Source: Neonectria sp. B-13 (lineage: Eukaryota; Ascomycota; Sordariomycetes; Hypocreales; Nectriaceae). From it: a DNA stretch of 64,000 bases. The notes below the pieces were generated by a model that made no database searches, was not told the origin of the DNA, and worked only from the letters and a program-made list of their open reading frames with translations. The translations under genes were made by a program, and so were the position numbers. Every line of letters starts with the position of its first letter. Positions within the stretch are counted from its first letter, which is position 1. Location: assembly GCA_002682825.1 (NCBI GenBank), contig NOKP01000003.1, positions 1,054,001 to 1,118,000 of the forward strand, in the 5' to 3' direction. Shown one piece after another: positions 55,069 through 64,000 of the stretch.

Positions 55069-57624
55069 TGTGTGAATCCCACGACGCGCTTTATAATATG
55101 TAAAATGAGACGAGGACTGTACAATAGGAGAAAGTTATCTCAGAATAAATAATTCCCATGATCTTATATATCGTTGCTTCATCCCACCCTTGAAAGGCAA
55201 CACTGCAAGCTGGTAAAAATAAGCTTGGGACATCCACCTTGATGGCCCATTCCTGCGAAGACTCTTCTGGTTGGATTATGGACGCCACAGTACTCCGTAC
55301 AGTCTTTCATATTCTCTCGTCAGCATTGACACACGCTTACTCATCGTTGGTGCTGCCACAACTCATGGTTTTCCACTCATTCTCAACCATCCAGCGCTCG
55401 ATAAAGAACTGGGATCCGAGGCTAGCACCGCGAAATTTGCGCGACCCTTGTAGCCATCGGGTGGCCAGTTTGTTTTTCTCTTCCAGTGCTGGAGCTTGTT
55501 AGTATCTCCAAACATCTTGACACTTTTGAGAGTACGTACATCTGGAATCCGGCGTCCAAGCCTTAGTAAGGCAGGCAAAGTGATATGACAAGAAGCATGG
55601 TAAGAAAGGGACCAAGGAACATAAAGTTTTCAGCCAGACAACGAGGATTCAGTGCGGACTGCGGTCAAGTCAACAATGAAGGCCATGCGGATTTAAATGG
55701 CCAGAGCAAGATCAGATAGTAGTAGCCGGTTTCGGGTCATGACCCTTGCGTACAGAACGGTTTTCCTGGTCATTAAAGATCAGTTCACCGTCTCGTTCCG
55801 TCTCCTCTTTGAGCTCGTGAAGGTGCGGAATTGACGCGGGGATTTTCTGGTCTTGGCGGCCTGTCATGTTTTTCTGTATGGGGTTGAAGTGCAACCTATG
55901 CTATATGCATCGGAATGAAGAGCTGTTGAATGAATCGCTTCGACCAAAGATTTTGAAATATGTGAACAAAGTTCAAGCTCGTTCAACATAATATACTCTC
56001 CCCACTCACCTAAGTGCAAACACAGCGGATACTATCAGGATCAGTTGTTGTGGGGTTGGTCTACTGACTACCGCATGAGGCTCACAGCATTCTTTAGAAT
56101 CGCGAAGCTTGCCTCGTACCACCAAAAAGCTTCGAAGTGGAATAATTAAGACAAATTACTACATAATTCTTGTTGGCGGGTTTTACCTAGGTTATGCTTC
56201 CCAGTGAAGACCATTGTGTTTCATTATTCATCGGTGGCAGAGAGATCTGTGTCGAACCTGGAGTGACATACAATAGGGAAAAGCTGCAGTAGCCGGAAAT
56301 GCATGCCTTAGTCCGCAAACTATCATTTAAGTTCTCGTTCTTCTCGACAAAATATTTGCCTCTCCTTCTACGGAAATAGAGCAGATGATCGCGAGGCGTG
56401 AAGTTGGCAACATTGCAGTTGAAACAGCGGCTATGGACCTTTTGCACAATACTATCTGATAAAACATCAAGAACCTACTAATGACCTGAGTATTATGAAA
56501 TCCCAAGATCTGAATTGCTAGCCTTGATATATTTGCTATGGACTAAACATATTTGGAGTCTGGCTGCCTCTAATGTGGGGAGGACGATGACCGTAATTGG
56601 AGGACGCCTTGCTCTGTAGGATAGACGCTGCATGAGGTATTAGTCGAATGACATCAAAGGGGCCACTGAGTTACATAATAAAGATACCAATAGCACTGTT
56701 AGGAGTCGAAATTAACCCTCATTATGTATCCCAATGTCACGACTGCCACTACAAAGTGTGCGCCCCCGCGCATCAACACCACCGGTGCCGCCTTTCGAAC
56801 AGCACAGACAACTGCGTCAAGGCTTCTTATGTTGTAGTGGGAGGAATCAGATCTTGATTTCAGCGAGGAGAAGGTATTCTGAGCTTTGGGATGTGGTCTC
56901 TGATTCTGATGATTCAGAGCTGTGTTACGGGGCAGTGATGTCGTCAATCACAGACTCCAGGATGGTGAAGCGTGACCCCGTCGCAGGTCCCAATCCAGTG
57001 AAGCAAGTGAAGGGGGGTAGACAATGAGGTCTTCGAGCAATCGCCAGTTCTCCACCAGACAGGGCTAGACGGACATACTAGCATAGTCGCCAAAAAGCCA
57101 AATTGTGGTTTGTGTGTAAAAGCAAGGTTGATTCTTCAAAAACTAACAACTGGGGGGATCCTTTTGACCCCTAGATCTAGCAACAGGGGGGGCTCCTTCC
57201 CACCCCAGGGAGGTGCCGCCAGCACCCCCACTTCTCAGGGCCATCGGTTAGTCTCAACATGGAACAAGAAGACATCAAATTTATGAATTGAAGAACGAAA
57301 TCGTCTTAGAATCCTTCATCTTGTAACATCGGGATTTCTAATTGTCATCGACCTGAGGAACCCTGCGACGGCGACGGGACGGAACGAAAAGTCAAGAGTG
57401 TTGGGCTATTTCGGGCCGTTTGGGAGTCTAACGGACTACGGTTGGATACTGTATAGAGGGGAGACTGGCACTTCGATGCAAAATAATTAATGGGAATCTG
57501 CCGTTGACTTCATTTCTATAACAAGCTTAATAATACATCTCGTCTAATCAGGTACGCTCCTATCAACCCTACCGTACACAATGCTGCTCAGTACTTGGGA
57601 AGTATTGTGGGTTGGGTTCTGCAA
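55069..57624. other. Intergenic, no firm gene
   Basis: A 60-codon minus-strand ORF (55712-55894) encodes a charged peptide (HLHELKEETERDGELIFNDQ in its middle). It might be a small gene, but there is no supporting signal. Near 57180-57230, G- and C-rich blocks (GGGGGG, CCACCCCAGGG) interrupt otherwise ordinary sequence. Confidence 0.45.
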
Positions 57625-58452
57625 TCACCAACGGGGACCAGACCCATTACCACCGTGCTGGCCGAATCCCCCGGGGCCTCCGGGACCACCGGGACCACCG
57701 GGTCCGCCATAGCCGCCGCCGTGGTGTCCGGAGCCGCCTTGCTCACCGTGGTGAGAGGGTCTATCATACCCACCATGGGAAGATCCACCTCGCTCCCCAT
57801 AGGAAGGAGGCCCGCCATGGCCTCCACGAGGAGGGTCGCCATTGCGGCGTCGATCGTCGCCAGAGTCAGAGTCGCTGCTGCTAGTAGAGTCTCCTGAAAA
57901 TCCTCGATCGCGGCCATCCTTGTGTTGCTTCTTGTTCTTCTTGTGCCTACAAGGGGTGTTAGCTCTCTGATCTAGCTCATCTTCAATGAGAGAGCCTAGG
58001 TAAACGTACTTCTTAAACTTGTGCTCAAGCATGTTGGCGCCAATAGCACCCGCAGCCGCACCCGCTAGGCTGCCAAAAAAGCCGCCTCCAGCCTTGTGTG
58101 CAGCCCAACCAGCCGCACCGCCTCCAGCCAGAGTAGCACCGAGGCCACGTTCACCATCTTGGCCCTGGCCGTTTCCACCGGGGTAAGCCTGGGAATCGCC
58201 GTATTGTCCGCCCTGTTGCTGCTGCTGTTGCTGGGGTTGTGAGTTTCCACGGTTGTCGTAGCTGGGTTGCTGCGGATACGAGGACTGGGGCTGCTGCTGG
58301 CCGTACTGCTGCTGGACCGAGGGATTAGAGGCTGTCTGACATGGCGTATGGGGTCTTAATAATACCTGCTGAGAATAGCCCTGTTGTTGGTTGTAGCCTT
58401 GCTGTTGGCTGTTGCCCTGCTGGCTTCCACCGTAATAGTCTTGGGCAGACAT
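57625..58452 (-). CDS. Gln-rich, glycine-zipper protein
   Basis: Three exons: 58452-58366, 58311-58010 and 57946-57625. The introns are 54 bp (GTATTA...GTCCAG) and 63 bp (GTACGT, branch GCTAACACC, TTGTAG). Both are multiples of three, so the unspliced frame is also open; the splice signals favour removal, giving ~236 aa. Order: a Gln/Tyr/Gly-rich segment (MSAQDYYGGSQQGNS, QQYGQQQPQ); a glycine-zipper helix pair (LAGGGAAGWAAHKAGGGFFG, then SLAGAAAGAIGANMLE); a Lys-rich patch (KKHKKNKKQHK); an acidic Ser segment (STSSSDSDSGDD); and a His/Gly/Pro-rich tail of GGP repeats. Glycine zippers pack membrane or oligomeric helices. The flanks are prion-like and prone to phase separation. Cellular role is unknown. 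Confidence 0.7.
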   Translation of the reverse strand: MSAQDYYGGSQQGNSQQQGYNQQQGYSQQVLLRPHTPCQTASNPSVQQQYGQQQPQSSYPQQPSYDNRGNSQPQQQQQQQGGQYGDSQAYPGGNGQGQDGERGLGATLAGGGAAGWAAHKAGGGFFGSLAGAAAGAIGANMLEHKFKKYVYLGSLIEDELDQRANTPCRHKKNKKQHKDGRDRGFSGDSTSSSDSDSGDDRRRNGDPPRGGHGGPPSYGERGGSSHGGYDRPSHHGEQGGSGHHGGGYGGPGGPGGPGGPGGFGQHGGNGSGPRW

Positions 58453-60619
58453 ATTTTGTTATAATAATATATGCAAGGTGTTTAAGCGGGTTGTAGTGTT
58501 GAGTATATTGAAAACGCGGGGTAGAGGAGTTTTGTGTATGAATGGATTCAATTGAAGCAACATCGAGCAGTTGGCCGTCTTTAATACACGGCCGTCGTTA
58601 CCGGAACATGAGCTCTATTGCAGTTGTTAACCCACTTCACGTCATCCTGGTGGCGCATGCGCTACGCAATTATCCACCTTGGCGCCGGATGCATCGGCAC
58701 CGGGCAGTGCCAAGTGAGTGGCCAAGAGCAGTGTGGCTCGGCACTTAGAGCCAAATGGTGAGACTGAGCAAGACGACCCGGCTATGCGGCGTGGCTGAGG
58801 TCCTCTGACTTGAAAACCAAGCCTTCACACGGGGCGAGAATCCGTCGAATATACGAGTCCATCAACGCCGTCCCCGCCTTTCCTCTTGGCCTTTGCACAT
58901 GAACACGCGGCTCTCATGACGTTATGTAACACCGCCCGAGGTTTTGTGAGTCGGCGGTGCCGAAATATTCCACCTTGCCAAGTCTTTTTGTTCCCGCTAG
59001 CAAACGAATCCAGTTGTTGAGCTTGGTGATCACTGGTCAGCACCAACCCTAAGTCGCCTAAGGTGTCAGCTATTGCAATCATGTGAGAGTAAGCTTGCGC
59101 TGTGAGTAATTATCCATTGGAGTGATCATACCTAGGCAAGGCTAATCTAGTCTTTCAGGTAGGCTCGTCATGCTTTTCTCCCCAGAAGTTGCAATTATCC
59201 TCTACCCAGGAGATGATGGCACGCACAACGGATTCGTCGTCACGATTACCCCTTTGCTCCTGACTTGCGCTGAACACATCAATGCAGCCGGGTTCCAATC
59301 GGCCCCACGCCAATGAACTCTCAGCGCAAAACAAGTGCTTCATAATCTTGTAGATGCTCCCAGGACAGTTCGCTTATCGCACCGCTTGGTTCATGGTGAT
59401 CTCTTTTAGTATCAGGCTCTGATATTCTGGGCCGGCCTTCCAGAAACGATGGACAGAAGCATGCCCCCCACACCGGCAACACCATGACACACTCCCAGAC
59501 CAAAGCACCTGTCGTCTCTCCTTCGTCGTTTACAAAATTCCTTGCGAGCGATAAGCAAGAGGTTTCTCAGGGAGTTTGATCATCAAAATCCACTTCACCG
59601 TGGCAACTTCGCTGGCCGTTTTGTATTATGGATCGACTGGTAGAGAAAGTCGCATGAAAAGAGACTCTTCGCCAATTCAAATATTATGGTGTCTGACCAG
59701 GGTGCCTTGGGAGAGGACGGAGTTCTCTGTGGTTCCAGAAAAGTTCAGGTCCTCAATGGCGCGTCGAATGGCCTCTCAGATATGGTTCCTGGCTCCATCA
59801 TGGCTCTGGGACGAAGAGTCTGTCAACCCACTCGAGCCTGGCCAAGTCTGGCTTCTCGAGCGATATTTTCTTGTCAGCGGTAGGAGAGCTTTCTGTCCAT
59901 CAAGTTGATTGGAAGCTTGTTGTGCTACGTGAGTCGAAAAGGATGAGGGTTCTGTGTCGGTCCAGGGCGGCCATCTGGCCCCGCTCCACACGAGTAAGCT
60001 TCAATTACTACAAACTGACTGTCGGTATGATGTTCGTAACATCCTTCCTTTCGTTGAATTATTCTATTTGGGTAAGAGCTATCACTCTAATTAGAGTCTG
60101 GTTCCGATTTTTCAACCTGAAGAGGCACAGGATCATTTTTATGCACTACTGCAAAGCAGCAGACCCCATGGCTACCGCATGCGAGGCCGTCCTCTTCTAA
60201 GCTACGTGTAGTAAATAATGCCAAAGCCGAAAGATTTAATGGTAATCCTTCGATTTCTCTTGGGTATATCCTCATGGATTCAAACCTCGTTTGGATCTTC
60301 AATGCCCATTTCAAGCAAAGATGATTGCTGCGACGAAACTTGTTAGGTTACAGACGCGTCAAACTTTGACGAAAAAGGCGCATTGGAATGTTTGTGATTG
60401 AGATTCCCTAGCAGAACTAGGGTCCTGTCCGTATTTGGCAAGAATAACGTCGCTTCTAATAAACATTAATATCCTTGGGATTTTCCTATCAAAGAGTCAT
60501 AAATCCAGGGTGAGTCTGAGATCCTGGCAAGGCTATCTCCGAGGGTAATGAAATTCTCGTAGGAGTTGGACGGATACATGACTAGCTGGTAATAGGAACT
60601 GGTGCGTTTTAGAAAGTGC
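58453..60619. other. Intergenic, no firm gene
   Basis: No coding gene is supported. At about 58778-58845 a stretch resembles a truncated tRNA-Ser (TGGCTGAG D-arm-like, GACTTGAAAACC anticodon-like, GAATCC T-arm-like), but the arms do not pair properly. Other ORFs lack features. Confidence 0.45.
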
Positions 60620-62115
60620 TCAAGGCTTTCTACCCCAGATAAAATAAACCGGAAGATAGAGATGAACGGATGGATCCCGAAGGTCTTTCTTTACCTTGCC
60701 GATGAATGCCTGCACCTCAGTCTCACTCCATCCGAGAACGCGTGCAAAGATTGCGGGAGTGTAAGACTCAACTACCTGGGCCTCCTGAATTGATTGGAAC
60801 ATCCCAATCTCCTTCAAGGTTGGATCTTTAGGCCAAGCGCCGATTGGAATCTGCGTTGGAACGTTAGCATGTACTCTAAAGTAACACAGCCAATGGAGAG
60901 CTACTAGCCTTATGAACCTTTTGTTGGATATCAACAAATCCCGCCTCTCTCAGCTTTTCTTTCCACTGAATTGCACTGTCCAAAGGTTTACCAAACTTTG
61001 CCGCGCCCTCGCAGATATTCCTCATCCACAGCTTGGCATTTGTGGCCTTTTCATCAGTTCCATCATCAGAGAGGAATGCTGTGTATATAGCCTGCAGTTC
61101 GAAGTAACCACCAGACGACAAATGCTTGAACGCTCGCTGGAATAGTCGGTCGTCGTTACTAATGCACCCTTCCAGTTCCCGGGCATGTATGAAATCAAAT
61201 GGGTGATGATACAGCCATTCGGATTCAAAGTCGTCGACTTCAAATCTACAATTAGGCGGGGTCCTATGTCATAATCGTTATTAGAGTCCAGAAAATAAAC
61301 TGTGGGACCTTATCTACCATTTGGGTTGAATTGGGCTTAAATCAGTCCCGAGTACATCTGCGGATGGATGCTGACTGGAGTTCAAGAGATCAGAAACAAT
61401 TCTCTAAACAAACCTCTAACGAGCCTTACTCTGCAAAGTCAATCGCCCAGATGCCAGTTCCGGTACCCAGGTCGAGGACACGCTTGGGATGGTCACCAAT
61501 AGGCGCCAGATAAAGCTTTCCTCCAAGCACAAGACAATATATATGATGTCCTAAGTCCATGCGATCTTGTTCTTCTTCGTCATTTGGCTGTTGGTGGTTC
61601 TGTCAGCTTATGCGTAGCGCACATACATAAAGAGAATAATTACCACAAGATAGGCACCTTCGCGAAATGCATGATAGCGGCGTCCATTCTGCATAGTTAA
61701 GTTAGCACTCAATTAATGCCTATAGCCTTTTAGCGCTGACTTCGTATCTGCGTCGAGCAAGTGGTTTGACATTAGCATAGGACTGATACTTGCAGCCAGC
61801 TAGAGGATGACCTACTTGTAGTTCATAATGCTCGAATTCAGAGACGACAGATAGCTGGCAGATGCCTCTCTAGAGCAACCGTCAGGCAAGGTTCTTCAAG
61901 ACTCTGCGTAGAAAGACAGACTTACGATGCATTGTAAGCGGAGTCGGCATCTTCTGCAACATCCTGGAGGAAACTGCGTCAAAATTTTACTGCACATTAC
62001 TTGGACCGGAGTTGTTACTTACATCCACCTGCAACTGATTATCAGCAAGTAAGCTTTGCAATTGCGTTGCTGGAGTTTCCGGGCTTCCACCCCGCTCTTG
62101 GGTCGTTTCAGCCAT
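60620..62115 (-). CDS. LaeA-like SAM-dependent methyltransferase
   Basis: Nine exons: 62115-62023, 61963-61926, 61869-61816, 61747-61741 (7 bp), 61688-61644, 61587-61430, 61374-61318, 61263-60909 and 60850-60620; 345 aa. The spliced protein reads [19 protein letters not shown], then [17 protein letters not shown], motif [18 protein letters not shown], and [48 protein letters not shown] and [16 protein letters not shown]: the conserved order of fungal TAM/LaeA-like methyltransferases. These use SAM; LaeA itself controls secondary metabolism, while the substrates of most paralogues are unknown. The 7-bp microexon ATACGAA supplies the end of a Lys codon plus Tyr-Glu. The last intron appears to be GC-AG (AAG|GCTAGT). 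Length is normal. Confidence 0.8.
61741..61747 (-). other. Seven-nucleotide microexon
   Basis: ATACGAA is flanked by CAG on its 5' side (61750-61748) and GTCAGC on its 3' side. Inclusion turns ...NY+K into NYKYENGRRYH, matching the family; skipping leaves a frameshift. Confidence 0.7.
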
Positions 62116-62663
62116 TTGTGGTAGGTGACTGGAGAAACACGATAAACGGTCACGGAAGAACAGAATTAATGGGGTTCCAGAGCCTCCTTTTATCGCTCTT
62201 GACAAGCTCCACTTCACCCAGGTGTCATCACACCATCCTGTTCCTCATTGGCACACCTGCAGCATACCAGCACTACATGGTGTATGAGACCCTGGTCAAC
62301 AATGTTGAATTCAGGTAAGCATCAATCGCCAAGGTGTATATGCATATCAGGGGCCAATAGGGTTTAAAGCCGCCTATAACAACCGGTAGTAACTGCGCAA
62401 AAGTCCGGGATCACCCCACCTTCATGTCGAAACCTTACCACTTCACAATGAATTTCCCACCTATAAGACCAAACTCGTCTAGGGCTTCAAGAACTTAGAG
62501 ACAAATATGGTGTGAAGTGACCTTCAATTAAATCTATCATATTCGTAAACTTGTAGAAGGCCTCATAGAGAAAGCCTTCATATGAAAGGGTACCTGCGCT
62601 TTCGATCCAAAGACAGGAGGCCGAGCGTCTCCGCAACAGAGCTGGCGTTGAGCCAAACTGGTA
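62116..62663. other. Intergenic spacer
   Basis: No gene or clear repeat is seen between the methyltransferase promoter and the 3' end of the next minus-strand gene. Confidence 0.5.
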
Positions 62664-64000
62664 TCAAACCCCGGACGGAATCAAGTGTTTCCATCGAAGC
62701 AACGTAAAGCTCAAACGCTCAAACGTGTAGACTTCGCCTGTCGAAGTCCATGTGGACTCTCGGAGGTTAATCTTCTCATCTTGCTCGGAATTTGTGTCCA
62801 TGGCATCAAATTTGTCACCGCCTATTGTGAATACTTGGACTTGTATGCCTTTATCAAGGCCGGAGAGCTTCGTTGAAAGACTTCTAATCTCATCTGAGTT
62901 AACCACGGCGAGATTCATCCACCCTTCGGCATCAATGGCGGCGCTGACATCAAGCTTCGGGACCACGCATGTCGATTGAATCCACTCCGGAAATGTTTTG
63001 CCGTTGTAAGTCCCAGTTTGAACATGGACGGCGAGGGACTTGCCGTGCATAAATTTGGAGAAGAGAAGCAGAGGGAAGTAGGTCGTCTGCTTCCAAATGC
63101 CGCGAGGAGTTGTCATAAGAGGTGCGATAACGTTGACGCTTTGTGCTATCGTAGCCATTCCGAGCTCCTTGCTGTTGCGGATGAAGACGTTAAGCCAAAC
63201 TGCTACTGCAAGGGCATCGCTAAGAGTGTAGAGTTCCTCAGCACCCTTGTTTCCGGGTGCTCGCTCAGGGTCCCAGACATTCCACTCATCAAAACAAATC
63301 GTGGGGCGCTTCGCACTGTTTGGTTTGGTGCAGATCCGGTCCACATCAGGGAAAGGTGACAGGTCGAATTCGCATCTCGCCAGGTCGATGAGTGAAGAGC
63401 AAACCTGAATGGCACGTTCCGCGGCGTAGACGGATGAGATGTTGGTATAGTGGCCCTTACCCATGGAGTAAAAGTGGATTGAGTGCATGTCCACCCATCG
63501 AATGCACTTTTGAAGGGTGTACCGATCCCAGTCTGAGTAGCCGTCTTTCCCGCAGAGAATGAGGGTAATAGACGGGTCGAGAAGTTTCAAAGCTGCTCTC
63601 TTCGTCAATAACGCTGCCAACACGTGGTGAGAGGAGAGGTATTCTTACCTTTTGCCCACTGAATGGCCTTCTTCGCATAATCCTCTTTGCTATGCTGCTC
63701 GACTTGCCTGAACATTGTATAATTAGTACTCTCCATGGCCTGGGCTGTAGATGACATTACTTACCATGGTCCCCACATTTCGTTACCGAGGGCCCAATAT
63801 TTGACTCCGTACGGCTCCTTGTGGCCGTTTTGCCTCCTGAGATTTGCAAAGTAGGTGTCCTTACTTCCGTTGCAGTATTCCAACCATGCGAGAGCGTCCT
63901 CCAGGGTCCCCGTCCCCATGTTCAAACAAAGGTAAGGCTTGGTACCAACGACTTTACACCAAGCAAGAAACTCATCAGTCCCAAAGGTGTTGGGCTCAAT
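62664..64000 (-). CDS. GH51 alpha-L-arabinofuranosidase (5' end outside window)
   Basis: Visible exons are 64000-63765, 63707-63649 and 63613-62664; the upstream part lies beyond the window. The sequence reads TFGTDEFLAWCK, then YWALGNEMWGPWQVEQHS with the acid/base Glu in GNE, and TICFDEWNVW with the nucleophile Glu, both diagnostic of GH51. The enzyme removes arabinofuranosyl side chains from hemicellulose or pectin. Introns are 57 bp (GTAAGT...TTCAG) and only 35 bp (GTAAGA...GGCAG), the latter near the lower limit for fungi but needed for the frame. The C-terminal beta-sandwich (FTLLRWKH near the end) is complete. Because no signal peptide is visible here, secreted versus intracellular location cannot be judged. 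Confidence 0.85.

Noticed and set aside
55712..55894. 60-codon charged ORF
   Set aside because: Protein-like composition but no start context, neighbour or family support; left unannotated as a gene.
57595..57897. Plus-strand ORF opposite the glycine-zipper gene
   Set aside because: Antisense shadow of the GGP-repeat tail, with no independent features.
58778..58845. tRNA-Ser-like sequence
   Set aside because: Some D-arm, anticodon-loop and T-arm-like words are present in order, but the acceptor and T stems do not pair and part of the D arm is missing; at most a decayed relic. A tRNAscan-type covariance search would decide.

Overview
The window is nuclear DNA of a filamentous ascomycete (Pezizomycotina, most likely a Sordariomycete). 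The evidence is many short introns of about 35-145 bp with CTAAC-type branch sites, secreted cell-wall enzymes, LysM proteins, a LaeA-like methyltransferase, F-box/LRR genes, and an extremely AT-rich island with transition-only repeat decay, as expected from repeat-induced point mutation (RIP). All exon structures were read by eye from splice signals, reading frame and protein continuity.

Layout. The left edge (1-2785) holds the 3' end of an isocyanide synthase (DIT1/PvcA family), then a small terminal-repeat element with a 5-bp target duplication, then a DJ-1/PfpI protein with isocyanide-hydratase features. Two F-box genes (3.8-5.1 and 7.1-8.6 kb) flank an AT-rich relic island. A four-exon gene for an unknown membrane-anchored or secreted protein follows on the minus strand (9.1-10.5 kb).

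The centre (12.7-29.4 kb) is a chitin/cell-wall locus. It contains a 1491-aa secreted SGNH hydrolase with FG-GAP repeats, a six-LysM protein, a three-LysM protein, and a 1270-aa CBM18-GH18 chitinase of the killer-toxin-like type (subgroup C). The three-LysM gene and the chitinase are divergent. The promoters of this block are strongly enriched for the heptamer GTTGGTT/AACCAAC.

From 29.4 to 32.6 kb lie an uncharacterised gene, a frameshifted partial paralogue of it, a plus-strand gene relic and an LRR protein with an Ala/Glu-rich N terminus. Next come a class III aminotransferase (34.1-35.7), a choline/ethanolamine kinase-like gene (36.4-37.9), an MFS transporter (38.4-39.9), an OPT oligopeptide transporter (43.4-46.3), a secreted pepsin-like aspartic protease (47.7-48.9) and a DHA1-type MFS transporter (53.3-55.1). 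The right end has a glycine-zipper/Gln-rich protein (57.6-58.5), a LaeA-like methyltransferase with a 7-nt microexon (60.6-62.1) and a GH51 arabinofuranosidase cut by the window edge (62.7-64.0).

Functional reading (inference): the central block looks like a unit for degrading or modifying chitin while binding or masking its fragments. The protease and OPT transporter suit extracellular proteolysis with peptide uptake. The left-edge pair suggests an isonitrile metabolite and its detoxification. Large intergenic tracts (39.9-43.4, 48.9-53.3, 55.1-57.6, 58.5-60.6 kb) contain only decayed fragments.
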